Notes under the pieces: generated by a model
The model's input: only the letters and a program-made list of their open reading frames with translations
What the model was told of the DNA's origin: nothing
The model's database searches: none
Source: Isoetes taiwanensis
Lineage: Eukaryota > Streptophyta > Lycopodiopsida > Isoetales > Isoetaceae
DNA length: 64,000 nucleotides
Direction: 5' to 3'
NCBI GenBank assembly: GCA_021234155.1
Contig: JAJEKV010000028.1
Coordinates: 10,806,134 to 10,870,133, forward strand
Shown here: positions 20,923 to 32,619 of the stretch, one piece after another
How the letters are laid out: the number at the start of each line of letters is the position of its first letter
Numbering within the stretch: position 1 is the first letter of the stretch
Program-made: the position numbers and the translations under genes

Positions 20923-23900
20923 TTAGGCACTGCTTTCTGAGTCCGCGAGAGCATATACTACAGCAGTTCTGCAGGGAGCATAAACCAGCATAGAGTATGG
21001 CCTTTCATCGAACCATCCCTCCTGCAATAAATGCACTTGGCGTTATTAGTCTGCTCGAGTTGTAAAGACATGTGGTACTTACAGCTGTAAAATAAGAAGC
21101 AGAATGGTCTATTCTTTCAAAGCCACCGAATTCCTCTTCATCTGAGTCCAAAACAACCTAGACAGAGAGAATGCATATTGTAATCGCTTGCCAGAATGGA
21201 TATCCTCTATCAAGAAAATCAGTTTTAATCCACCCTCTTCTTCCTGCTTACCGTGTACTTTCCAGGCTTAAGACAACCAATCCGGTAATTTGTGAAGCTT
21301 TTATTCCAATGGAAATTGAAGACAAACACCAAATCCCCCCTTTCAAACACAATCAACTTGTCGCTTTCTTGTTGTCGAGAAACATATTGATGAGGTGAAA
21401 CCATAAACTGCATATAACGAAATTTATAAGCTAGGCCAAATACCCCATATTACATACCCCATATTGTTTCTATTTTTTCATACCCCATATTTTTCTTCAA
21501 GCTCTTGCATAGCACGGTCGAATTCTTGTAAACCATGGTACCGTAGATATTCTGCATCCGCCTAAAAGATTAAGCAATTTTATTAGTGATCGAACAAATT
21601 GAAACAGAAAAATGTTGAATACATAAATGGTACACAAGGCACTACAACTGAGACATTGCCAACATATCGACTACTATACCAGGTCAAAACGTCGACGACA
21701 CTTGTCGAAGCTGCCACCATTACCAGGGATGAGCTTCCCTTCTGGGGTCATCCTATCATCTCGCGGAAAATCGATCCATTCTGCAAAATAATTTTTAAGT
21801 TAAAAGGGTTCTGGTTAATGCCTATCCTCTCCTGCATCCTCACCAGGGTGGCCAAATTCGTTGCCCATAAAATTTAAATAAGCCTCCCCTCCTAGTGCCA
21901 TTGTTATTAAACGTATCATTTTGTGAAGAGCAATCCCACGATCAATACGTGGTGTGGTTGGACCATTTAGAGCCATGTAGTCGTACATGTCCTGAGTCAA
22001 AGACCACACTAAATCATGAATGAAATAACATACCTGGTTGACTACTTGAAAACATATATATATATAATGACCCAATCTGAATAATGCAAATCAGCAGACC
22101 TTATCCATGAGCCAAAACGCAATAGTCTTATCCCCAACCAAAGCCTGATCATGACTTTCTGCATATGCAACTGACTTCTCCATCCAACGCCGATTAGTCA
22201 ACGTAAAAACTATATTTCCTATGTCCCAGTCCTCGTCCTTCGTTCTGTAATAACAGAGAATAAATTCCAAGAGCAATGTAAAAATAATTAACCACTAGCA
22301 ATCAATATAACCTACTTGGATAGAAGTTCTATCCACTTGTCAGCAATCGCCATTTGCATACGATAATCAAACCCGACTCCCCCTTCATAAACAGGACGAC
22401 ATAACGTAGGCATCCCACTGACCTGCAAAGAAATCAGATATTTCCTTATCAGCCAGGTGTCAAAAAATAGGAGTATGAGCAGTGCTCCATTTTGATCTCA
22501 GTATCATCACTTCAATTCCTAAAACATAATCTAAGCCACATGTGAGCTTCAAGGATTGTAGTCGTAATAAGTGGGAGCGAGAAACGCCCCCAAATGCACG
22601 AAGATACATATATGTTCAATTTTTGAGAATATCAGCTGAATGGTAAGAAAAGTGGATTGTGCATAAATATCATTCCAAGCAAATAGTCCTATGTTTCACA
22701 ATAAAGAACAATTCAAGAAGTTGAACGGAATTTAAGATGGCAAACATACTTACATCTTCTGCAATTGTAATTGCATCTGGATATAGGCCATGCAATAGAT
22801 CATTGGCAAGCATCAAATATACCATAGCATCGACATCTGTCATTAATCCAAAATACTCTGAATATTTCCCCGTAAACGTTGTCTGTAAATAAATCAATTG
22901 GCATTAATATAGGACTCAGCATGATTTAAAGATCTCAATTTATATGTTTCTGACATGCTAAAACAGTACCAAGACAACCATATGCCCGTCACCATTTGTC
23001 TACAATGCTAAATGTAAATTACTTATGCTTCAGTCAGGTATAATATGCATATTGTGTTGCCTGGAGCGGTCTCCTCCCATAGTTCCTTGGGTTTCCAAAG
23101 GCATAAATATACTATACCACCCTCAGAGGAAAATGTGTAAACTGCATCGTAGATGAAGAATCTTAATTGCAGTAGTCCGAAAAAAAATTTGAAGCATATC
23201 ATGCATCAGGTATCGCTTGATGACTACATTTTCCTTCTAGTGTCTTCTTGAAACACACTAACTTAAGCCAACAAAGCAGATGCAAGGCACGGGAGAATTA
23301 TGTTCTTATTATCTGCCAGTTAATGAAAGAATGACAGACCTGGAGCCCATGGTGAGTATACATCATCGAGGTTATGCCATCAAATCGAAACCCATCAAAC
23401 TTGTACTCCTCTATCCACCATCGCAGATTTGACAGTAAGAATCTCATAACCTAGTCACGAGACAAAACCATAGTAAATGTCAAAACTGGGTTGAGGTTTA
23501 CCAAACTGATACTTCTATACACACCTCCCAATTTCCGTAGTTAAACAAGCGGGAATCCCACATCCAATGATATCCCCGTGCACCAGAATGAAAATAATGA
23601 GTATCAGTTCCGTCAAACATGTTCAATCCGTCTAATACATTCTTTGAGGCATGGCTGCAAACATGAAGCAGTAATTAAAACCAAAATTCGTCACAGAAAT
23701 GGCCCACTTGCTGATCCTACAATAATACCATCAACATGCACCAAACATCGCTGTTGGCCAAAGGACCCTACAACAATGATATGGCTGTTGGTTGCGTATT
23801 TTCATGCACTTTATAGAAAGCATTCACAGGATGTCATGCAAGTTGAGATAATTACCTGTGCACAATATCCATAAGTACAAAAAGGCCAAGCTCGTGGGCC

Positions 23901-26900
23901 TTGTCGATGAGACTTTTCAAGTCATCTGGTGTGCCACAACGGCTACTCGCAGCATAGAAATTTGTAACATGATAACTGCAGTAAATTTCCATGTGAGTGA
24001 TCTGAACATTTTTCAAATAAGACTGTATTACAGACAAAATATTTTGTGATGCCCTTGCGCATTGCCAATGACTAAAATAGTTCTACGTAAGTGAGATAAC
24101 CGATTCCAATGGACTAAACCAGCGATGAATGAAAAACATCAACTCAAGGGCCATTCTATCAGGTTTCAAGACAAATTCTTAAATGTACAGCTCATAAAGG
24201 TAGAAGTATTGGCAACACTAGATTTGAAATCTTATTCCACCTTGAATGGTCCTTTGCATGACCAATTCGGATATAACAGTGTTACAGGTTTAATGCCATT
24301 ACTGAACATGAATTACATGGAAATTTCAAGTGGCTTGGATCTTCTGTATCTTAAAGAGTCTATAGAGGAACTTATAGGATGACAAACGGCCAACTTTAAG
24401 TTATCACAATAGGTATAATGGTATCTGGCCACGTCCATGAAAACACTCTGCACACAAAGGGAAAGTAATAACAGGAAGAGATCATCTGATATTATTGCCA
24501 GTGGTATCCATCGAAGCGTTACTATCAACAACTAGACATCTCCATTCTCCAATTATCTAGACTGTCACTAGACAATTTCTCCTTTAACATGCAATTTGAT
24601 ACATTAAATTTTGTGATTGCAATAAGATAACAAGGACATAAAAAAATTAACCCGAAGCTCCCATAGTAAGCATGCTCTTGAATAGCCATCAGTTGCACAG
24701 CGTTGTAACCAAGTTTCTTTATCCGAGGAAGGACATCATCCCGGAAGGAAGCATATGAGTTGATCTTAGGCTCCTGCAAAAACAGTTGAGAACTTAAAAT
24801 ACTATCACTTGAGCTTGCGAATTGCCTTTATAGCAAAATCAGCTTGCCAGAGAAAAGGCTAAATCTGCAAATTGACACCCAAAAAAAGAAAAGGGGGCAC
24901 AGAGAGAGAGGAAGCCAGGTACCATGCTTGTGAATATCAACAAGGCATCCCAAAATGGAAACTTGCATAATTTATACATTTGAACCATCTTTGGAGCCAT
25001 TAATAGCAACAGTGGAACTCCTTATATAGTAGCATAGATTTTAAAATTATGCATTGGAAATGGTACTAGAAAGATTAAGGACAAAAAACAGATGCTCTGC
25101 ACAAGAAAACTTATATACGTTGAAAGGTGCTAAAGCCATCATGAATAAGCCATGCACAAATAATTGGAATCAGAGGAAGGTAGATAAACAAACTGTGCTG
25201 CTCATCCCAACATGTGCTTCATAAATCCGCAATGATTTGGGCCGAGGTGGACTTGGATGCTGAAAACTATACTTCTCCTACAATATAGAAACATCACCAG
25301 AGAAAGTCTTAGAATAACAGGTGGAATGTTTTGTCCAAGTTCCCATATGGAAGAGACATACAGAGGGAGGGGGGTCGTAATATATCCCATTGTATGGTAT
25401 TTCCCCTGGAGCTTGGACTGCAAACTTAATCCACGCAGGAATCGCATCTTTCCATCCAGAAGGGGTATCCATATGTATCTGCAAGAATACATGCTTCGTG
25501 AGGTTCCATAACCTGGCACATGCTAAGCCACAAGCTTCCAGATAGTGGAAAGGACAGAAACAGTTGGCAAAAGTTCACCACAAGTCAGAAGCTTTGCGCA
25601 CCTTTACCCTTGATCCATGTGGGATTGCTGGTGATCCATCTGAATTGTCTGGCAGAAATATTTCCCAGACACCAAATTCATTCTGTCCAAACAGTACCTG
25701 TAAGAGCGACTGTTATATCAAATTACTGCAAAGCAATATTTCCAATACCTTCTTCATAACGTCCGCATTTGGATTCCAGTTATTGAAGTCACCCATTAGT
25801 GATGCCCACTGCCAAACCATAAAAAATGGCGATAAGAATCTTGCTTTGACAATAATCATACAACTACATACTCTAAGAGCATATCATGACTAAGCCTAAC
25901 ACGCATTCTGGACCAAGCAACGCACCCAAAGCCTGATAGAATCCAGCCTCTTGTTTTGAGTCATAGACAAGCCATATATCAAGAGAACCAAGGGTCCAAG
26001 ATGAAGTATATAGGCATAGATATACATATACACTTAATTTGATCCAATATGACAAATAACATTCCAAGTGAGAAACTTTTATGAAGCTTTTTTCTGCTGA
26101 TTGCCTCTAAAGACACTACAACAGCTTTATATCTACCTTTGCTCCTGGTGCCCATTCTCTATAAGTGATGCCTCCAGGACTGCAAAATTTTAAAGATGAG
26201 CACAAGACAAAACTGATACAGATTTAAACTATAAAAGCTAACCTAGACTCATCTTTCAAACGTATATGGCATTCATTACCTCCTAGTAAAACCCATCTTT
26301 TCATAACCTCGAGAAAATGCTTCAAGCCCACCTTCATAGTTGTCAATATGTTCCCTCTTTTTCTTATATTCATTATATCTGCAATAAAGTGAACAGAAAA
26401 GGCGCGGCATAAGCTAAACACCAAGTCCCAAAACTACTTCATCGGGATTAAATACCAGTCTTCTATATGTTACAAAAACAAGTCCCCAGTCGATCAGTTT
26501 AGAATATGCCCAAAATCTTGAACAACTTACATTTAAGACAAGCCTAGAGTATGCCAATTAAAAACACAAAGTGCTGTCCAATATAAAGAGTAAAAGCCAC
26601 AAGACTGCTAACCGGTACTCGAGATGGTCTCTGTGATTTTTCAAGTAGGTATCAAGCTCATAGATCTTTTGCCCATCACCAGGAGGAGGAATCACATTTC
26701 CACTTGGCTGCTCTAGCATATGTTTCCTCAATTTAGCATTTTCTTCTCGAATAGACTACATAATAAATCAAATGCTATCACAAAGATAAATCTATTCAAG
26801 TGGAGACCCCCATATATATTCTATAAATGCATACCCAAGATCAAAAGTCACGAGTTATAGAACATAAGTATTAACAAGCTTACTTTTACTTCTTCCTCCA

Positions 26901-28348
26901 TCTCATCTATTTCCAATTTATCCATCTTTTCATCCGTAATGGTTTGACCTGCGCTTGAATTCAGCAAGTCTTCCGAAGGACTTAACGAAGTAGTGGATGT
27001 AGAAGCCGATGAATATTCAGTCGATGAAGTATCGCCGCAAACAATTTTTACTGCAAAATTGAATTCCTAGTATAAACTCTTGAACTTTACACAACTAAAA
27101 GCAGATTTCAAGCTGTCAACATTATAGAAGGAAAAGGGTATGGCTTCAAAGCACGTCGATCACTTCCCATCTGATACTCTAGGATATGCAAAATACACAT
27201 TCATTTGGTGTATGAAAGCTATTCCTGCCATATGGTGAGAGCACACAGCTGTCATAAAGAAAGACCTTGAGAGATCTCTAGTTCCTACAAAGAGAAATTA
27301 CGCATGTGAACTTTGTCTATGAGACCACCCTGGCCTAGTAAATACCGCTTGATGCGAACTTCATTGCCCCACAATGAATGATGGCTTGTAAGCTGTTCTT
27401 TTATTGTCTTTTCTGTTCTTTTCTGGCAGTAGGAATACAATGGTACATAGAGCATATTGGTGAGAGTGCCACAAGAGCAAAAAGACTTCTTCATTTAGAG
27501 TATTCCTGTGCATTAGACTGCCTGCCTTGGACAGAGAATAGCGATGCAAAGATCAAGCTGTCAGCTCATGACTGTAACAAGACGAGGAAATTGCCAATTT
27601 GCCTACATCTATCACAACTCTCCACAAATCAAACAAAAATCCATAGCCTATTATCCAGGCACCTAGAGGCCACCAGTGCCATTTATTTTAAAACATAAAA
27701 CAATATTAAAGCATACCTGGGAATCTTCTGGAGGAGGATACTGAGAGATCTAGAGTTGGAGCTGCTGACCCACTGTACCCTGTCAGATAAAACAATTAAC
27801 GTTCTCATAACAATAACCTAGTTGTTGCAGTCTCAGGGAACTTGATTTTTCCACGAATTACCAAAATGTAGAGTGTACTTTTGAATGTACCTACTAAATG
27901 CAATATGATTTATTGTGCATATCAATTGATGGTTTTTTATACTCTAGGAGGGTATCAAGTTCCGCTCATTTCTGTGAAGAAGAAGCTCAAATTACTCTCT
28001 GATTGTCTTCATTAGTAGATCTACGTGTTATATCAGATATTACAAAACTATGTCATTACCAACATTTAAGGAATTTAAGATCACATGCCAGAATCAATTA
28101 ACAAAAGTCGATCGTGTAAAAATGCTGAACCTGACAACTGCAATGCAGTGTAAATGAGGGTTTAAAAATAAATTGAGCTTGAGAAACTCACTAAATCCTG
28201 GCAAGATTGAGCATCCGCGATTGGAAGGCCGACGGTGCGAAACAGAGGCAGAAACAGGTCCGGAAGAAGAGGTCTGGCACGAGGAAGAACACGCCGGAGC
28301 TGCGGGCATGGACGGAGCTGCGATCATCTTGGATACAGTCCACGCCAT
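20923..28348 (-). CDS. Starch-branching enzyme, class II-like, plastid
   Basis: 23 coding exons with GT-AG borders and matching phases (high to low): 28348-28192, 27779-27717, 27050-26884, 26755-26613, 26378-26280, 26179-26137, 25808-25749, 25682-25602, 25478-25362, 25277-25194, 24773-24652, 23975-23856, 23654-23525, 23450-23340, 22882-22754, 22422-22316, 22244-22100, 21991-21844, 21780-21680, 21561-21484, 21407-21252, 21157-21083, 21021-20923. Total 2535 nt, 844 aa with no stop. It cuts alpha-1,4-glucan and re-joins it as alpha-1,6 branches in starch. An N-terminal Ser/Ala/Pro-rich region (residues 1 to about 75) fits a plastid transit peptide. A CBM48 module (about 205-310) has [11 protein letters not shown]. 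The GH13 barrel has nucleophile Asp 486 ([16 protein letters not shown]), acid Glu 541 (ITIAED-VSG) and Asp 610 (AESHDQAL), then [11 protein letters not shown]-terminal beta domain ends [10 protein letters not shown]. Length and motifs fit class II (A) enzymes. The start is the first ATG in frame after an out-of-frame ATG. Confidence 0.95.
21434..21484 (-). repeat. Triplicated 5' splice-site motif in SBE intron 20
   Basis: On the gene strand the exon 20 end and donor (AATATGGGGTATG) are followed by two more copies of ATATGGGGTAT within 50 bp. The first copy is the donor that keeps the reading frame with exon 21; the others are potential alternative donors in a 76-nt intron. Confidence 0.75.
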
Positions 28349-28421
28349 CCCTGCCGCTGAGCAGGAGGAAAGGAGCAAAACATGTGTCTAAGCTCTTAGC
28401 TAGTCACCCAATGAGAGCCCT

Positions 28422-28430
28422 CCACGTCAC
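28422..28430 (-). promoter_or_regulatory. ACGT-core (bZIP-type) element upstream of the SBE gene
   Basis: On the gene strand it reads TGACGTGGA, about 75-80 bp before the start codon, so it may lie in the promoter or the 5' UTR. ACGT cores with GTGG flanks are known bZIP (ABRE/G-box-like) sites in plants. Its use here is inferred from position only. Confidence 0.3.
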
Positions 28431-29385
28431 ATAATCCTTCGTTAATAATACTGCAATGGGAAACCCTCCCTGTTACAGATACTCCTAAACATTTTTCCTA
28501 TTACTGTTTTTTTGGCCTTTGGTTTTTTTTATGATATTTAGATCCTGAATGAATGGCTTTGTTTGCTCCTTCATTAGGATCTACTTGTCATATGTATGTC
28601 CCCACTTGGATCTCCTCAGTATATCCACCATCCATTTTTCATTCAAAATTGTGCCTTTTGCCAGCATGAGAATTCAAAACGTTCTTTCAGGTGTCTCTTT
28701 CTCTGACAATTTGCCTTTCTTGGGTATAGGCGGCTCATGTCATCTTACCAATATGAAATTAGTAGAATTTGCCATTCTTGGGTATAGGCGGCCTATGTCA
28801 TCTTATCAATATGAAATTAGTACAGTATTGGACTTGCTGCTTGCATATTTAAAATAGCATGAGGTTCTTGTAAACTGTTGAGTTTTTTCATGTTTATGGT
28901 TTCAAAACCATGAGTTAGTGGTAAGATCTGTGCAAAGTAAAGTATAAATGTAGACATACCGATAGTATGCAAGAAGTTACAAACATATGCATTTTGATGA
29001 GCCTTGAACAGACATTCTTTATTTAGGATGTTTAAGGTACAATTTCAAGGGGGGCATTTTTTTTTTAGGTCATCTCATTTTCCTGGTGGCGAGGTAATAG
29101 TTATATGATAGTCATAGGCATAATCATAATAGTAATTAAAATAAATTATTATTTTCTTTTTCTTGGGCACTTGTATTATAAACCAACACTCTAGACTTTG
29201 GGCCAAGAAAATAAAAGTAGTCCAGCTTTAGAAGTAGAAAATGAAATTAATTACACTAATCAACTTCTAACTCTAATAGGTACAATACTTTCAGTAATTA
29301 TTGAATTTGGAATACTGTATTCAAATATAATTATGAATTGTTTGTGCATGCATATGAATTTAAACAAAAAAAGGGGTAAAATATG
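28431..29385. other. Intergenic stretch upstream of the SBE gene
   Basis: No gene seen. It contains a clear 56-bp tandem duplication (28709-28764 and 28767-28822). The remainder is AT-rich and shows no domain on either strand. Confidence 0.45.
28709..28822 (+). repeat. 56-bp tandem duplication
   Basis: Two 56-bp copies separated by GA differ at about four positions. The unit contains TCTTGGGTATAGGCGG and ends AATATGAAATTAGTA. No coding role is visible. Confidence 0.88.
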
Positions 29386-30748
29386 TGGACATGCGTTCTT
29401 GTTGGGGATGATTACTTAGATAAGGTAGTATGTCAAATTTTTGCTTTTTTATTAGCACATGTTCTTCCACAAAAGACTGATGGGCCCAAAATATCTTGCT
29501 ATTTAATATGTAAAAACCAGTTAGGTGCAATTTAGCCTCGTTCGCCTATCATGTCATACCACTTGACATCTTTACTTTCCTAGAATGTTAACAAAAACAA
29601 AAAATACAAGCATCGAACTTTATACCCGACGTTCTGTAAATTTCACCTGACATTCTACGATTCTAGCCATCATTCCGACCACTTAATTGCATCTAATTAA
29701 TTGTCAAGTTACATGACAAAGAGCTAATGTGTGTTAACATTGTTGCATGTAACCATACAATTCATCTCAACTATCCTTGGTCCCAAACTATTTGGCCTAT
29801 AAGAATCCTTACCAACTTTAAGTTGTCCGAACTAAAATATATTAGAAGAAAATGCATGGAATGTTTACAAATATAAGGGAGAAAACATAGAGTGCGTCTC
29901 ACACACTTTTTAGCATAGCTTTGGCCTCTTTATCAAATTCAAGTGTTATGGTGTTATAAAATATAACTTACTAGAAACGTGTGCCTCACAATGCCGGGCA
30001 TTAGTCGTGGATGTGTGGAATGGGTAGATGTAATGGAATTCATAGGTGAAATAGATAGTTGTAGGTTTGTTGTGTATATAGATGCAATGGAGCATGAAGA
30101 TGTTATAAGTATTTTACATGTTGAAGTGGGCGAAGAATGGATATTCCTGCGAAGGATAAAAATTGACCTTGCGTTTAAGTAGGAACAAAGTATTAAAGAA
30201 AGTGCATGTGAAACCTGTTCAGATTTGGCTGTCGAAATGCCATTTTCTACTTAGAACAAATGTACAAAAACTATTCAAATTTAGTTGTCAAAATGCCTGC
30301 TTTTAGAGTTAAAGTAGATGAACAAAATATTAGGTGCATATATACAAAATATGCACACCTTCAGGTTCCAAATCCACTTTCAAAATTTGTGAAGGTGGAC
30401 AATGGAATTTCATAAATCTCACCAATGACAAAGTTCTATCATTACTATTGAATGATAGGGAGTAAATAGGGGTTTATAGTTGTGTTTGAAATAATTATTG
30501 CATGAATTTTGTGCTTGGATGATAAATTCAGCATGATGAATATTTATTGCACACATGACGAAACACATGAATCTAAATCCAAACCCCAAACCCAAGCTCC
30601 TTGTATTACCCAGTATCTTTGATATTGTATAAAGCCAACTTAAGGAGAATGTCTCCTAGGAAGGAAATATAATACAATGCCATTGTCTATAAAAAAGTTG
30701 AGATCGTCACCATTATAGATATGATGGGCTCCTAGAACTATATTTACA

Positions 30749-30776
30749 AATAATAATAATAATAATAATAATAATT
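30749..30776 (+). repeat. (AAT)n microsatellite
   Basis: About nine AAT/TAA units. The matching tract in the second copy of the duplication (57668-57690) is shorter. Confidence 0.9.
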
Positions 30777-30849
30777 CTTAGAGGTGGCAATTAAATGTAT
30801 AAATATAGAAGGAAGGAAGGTTCTTTTATCGTCCGCGGAGGCCAATCGG

Positions 30850-31320
30850 CCTATGGGACCCAAATTACACGGGTGCAGCAAGCCCGTTGCTACCCGGATT
30901 AAAACCCCTCCCTTAGGAGGGAAAAACGTCGTAACAAACAAGCACTGGGCACCGTACAAATATACATACACACATGAATTCCCATGAATTCAGGCACCTC
31001 GGTGGCCAGGGGCGGTGGGTGAGTCCCTTGAGATCCAAAACCTCCACGGAGGTAGGAGCCAAGGGATTGAACCCGGCAGCATCTTGAGTAGCTTCGTCGA
31101 GAGGCGGAACCGTGTCGCACCAAGAGAATGTAGCGAGCCCGAATCGACTATAGGGTACGGACAGCTCACGGAAGGCATGGCTTTCATCCTCAACAACCCC
31201 AGTAGTGCAACACCACAAAAGCTTTGTCTGGCCCGCGGTTCTCCAACTCACCGACCCGTCTCAAGCCGAAGATGGTGGGCCCCTGTTCGAATGGATGTGA
31301 TGATCCTGCGCTTCTTCATG
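30850..31320 (-). repeat. GC-rich dispersed repeat fragment, possibly retroelement-derived
   Basis: It is clearly higher in GC than its flanks. On the - strand a frame (about 31251-30990) reads GVVEDESHAFRELSV followed by YSRFG, faintly like the C-x2-C..E..HxxxxC zinc-binding end of LINE proteins, but the cysteines are not all there. A CCGGATTAAAACCC plus GGAGGGAAAAAC motif near 30892 recurs in part near 54410 and 55645, which supports a dispersed repeat family. The identity is uncertain. Confidence 0.35.
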
Positions 31321-31381
31321 GGCAACTGAGAACGCAGGTAGAGCTGTGTGCCTCGAACCAGAAGTCATATTATGAACTGAC

Positions 31382-32438
31382 CTCTGATTTTTAGACTTGG
31401 AGCATAAGCTAATGATTGACGAGTATAAGTCTGCATGTACACTTTTAGATGCTTCAACCTAAAAAGGGAAACCATTGTTAGCAAAGGAATATCAAATGCA
31501 ATTTCTGAGCTCAAATTTTATGGCATGTAAATAACAACTTACTCAACAATGCTTACATGTCTCAGACCTTACCGTAGAGTTGTCCGCAAAAGAAGAATTG
31601 TTATATGGAGAAGCTCTATGTCCAATACAGTTCCAAACGTTGGACAATTTATAAGTGTCATCTGCAAGCTGGAGATTGAGATTGAGATTGGCTTAGTTGT
31701 GCCCATTCTGTGATCTGAATATGGTGACCTGAGCCACTTATCATTTTTACCTGCCCTATTAGACCATAAGAGAAATCCAAAACCTCAATCTAATAAGGTT
31801 GACTCTACTGCAGGGAAATAGATAGCGAAAATCTAATTGGGGAAGTATCCACTGAACTGTTCAACATGCCAGTTCTTGAATCTCTGTGAGTAGGATGTTT
31901 GTTGTCTTCATTTGTAATTCTAACATATTGCATGTTGTATACAGATCACCTGTCTCGAATGAACTCAGTGCTCACATTTAAATACGATCCAAGCTTGCCA
32001 ATAATCCTGTTTTTAGGGATAGCCATTACAGTTTTTCCAATAATGCATGCAGCCAAAATGCTCCAAATGCTTCAGGCCAGTGGACTCATAACTTCACATG
32101 TACAGTATTTTTGGCTTATATGATATAATTAAATGACCATAGAAGAGTATGGCAGGGTCAGGTTTCAACTCACTTCATTAAGTATATGCATGTAATATTC
32201 GAGAAACAAATTAGAGGAGGTGTAACCTTACGCCTCATGACTGGTCAGAATTATATTCTTCACCCTATTGTGTTTCAGGAACAAAAGATCTATCATTGTC
32301 TGCATGATTTAACCAGCCCGTCCATAACTTCCGTCCCGTTTGGGAAATCTTGGGCCCTGATAGCTATCATATCCCTTTTTGGAGTCAGACCCATTGCCCC
32401 TTCCAAATTTACCCATGTAATCAACTTCAATACTAAGT
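31382..32438 (-). CDS. Unknown gene, three phase-consistent exons
   Basis: Three exons with GT-AG borders and matching phases: 32438-32314, 31661-31573, 31458-31382. They encode a Gly/Tyr/Arg-rich part (GKFGRGNGSDSKKGYDSYQG), then YKLSNVWNCIGHRASPY, then SVHADLYSSIISLCSKSK. A possible upstream exon at about 32620-32567 ends in AG|gtaagt with the right phase. I do not recognise the family. Downstream the frame would end a few codons into the next possible exon. It lies wholly inside the duplicated segment, and the same exons, damaged, occur near 58260-59290. Confidence 0.4.
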
Positions 32439-32619
32439 CTGCAGAACATAAATCCCCTCTCAAGAACAATATCGTTCAAACTTTTTTCTATGGCGCTGGA
32501 GGAGCCAGAACCCTTTACCATAGCAAATGGTCGTAAAGATAAGGGCGGGAGATATTACTTACCTGATCCCTTTGCTCAGTGATATGTTGCCAAACATAAC
32601 AACACTAAAGTATTACTAT

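Noticed and set aside
30850-31320. Protein-coding gene on the basis of several long overlapping frames
   Set aside because: Frames overlap on both strands, GC content is locally raised, parts recur elsewhere, and no clear domain or splice-consistent exon is present.
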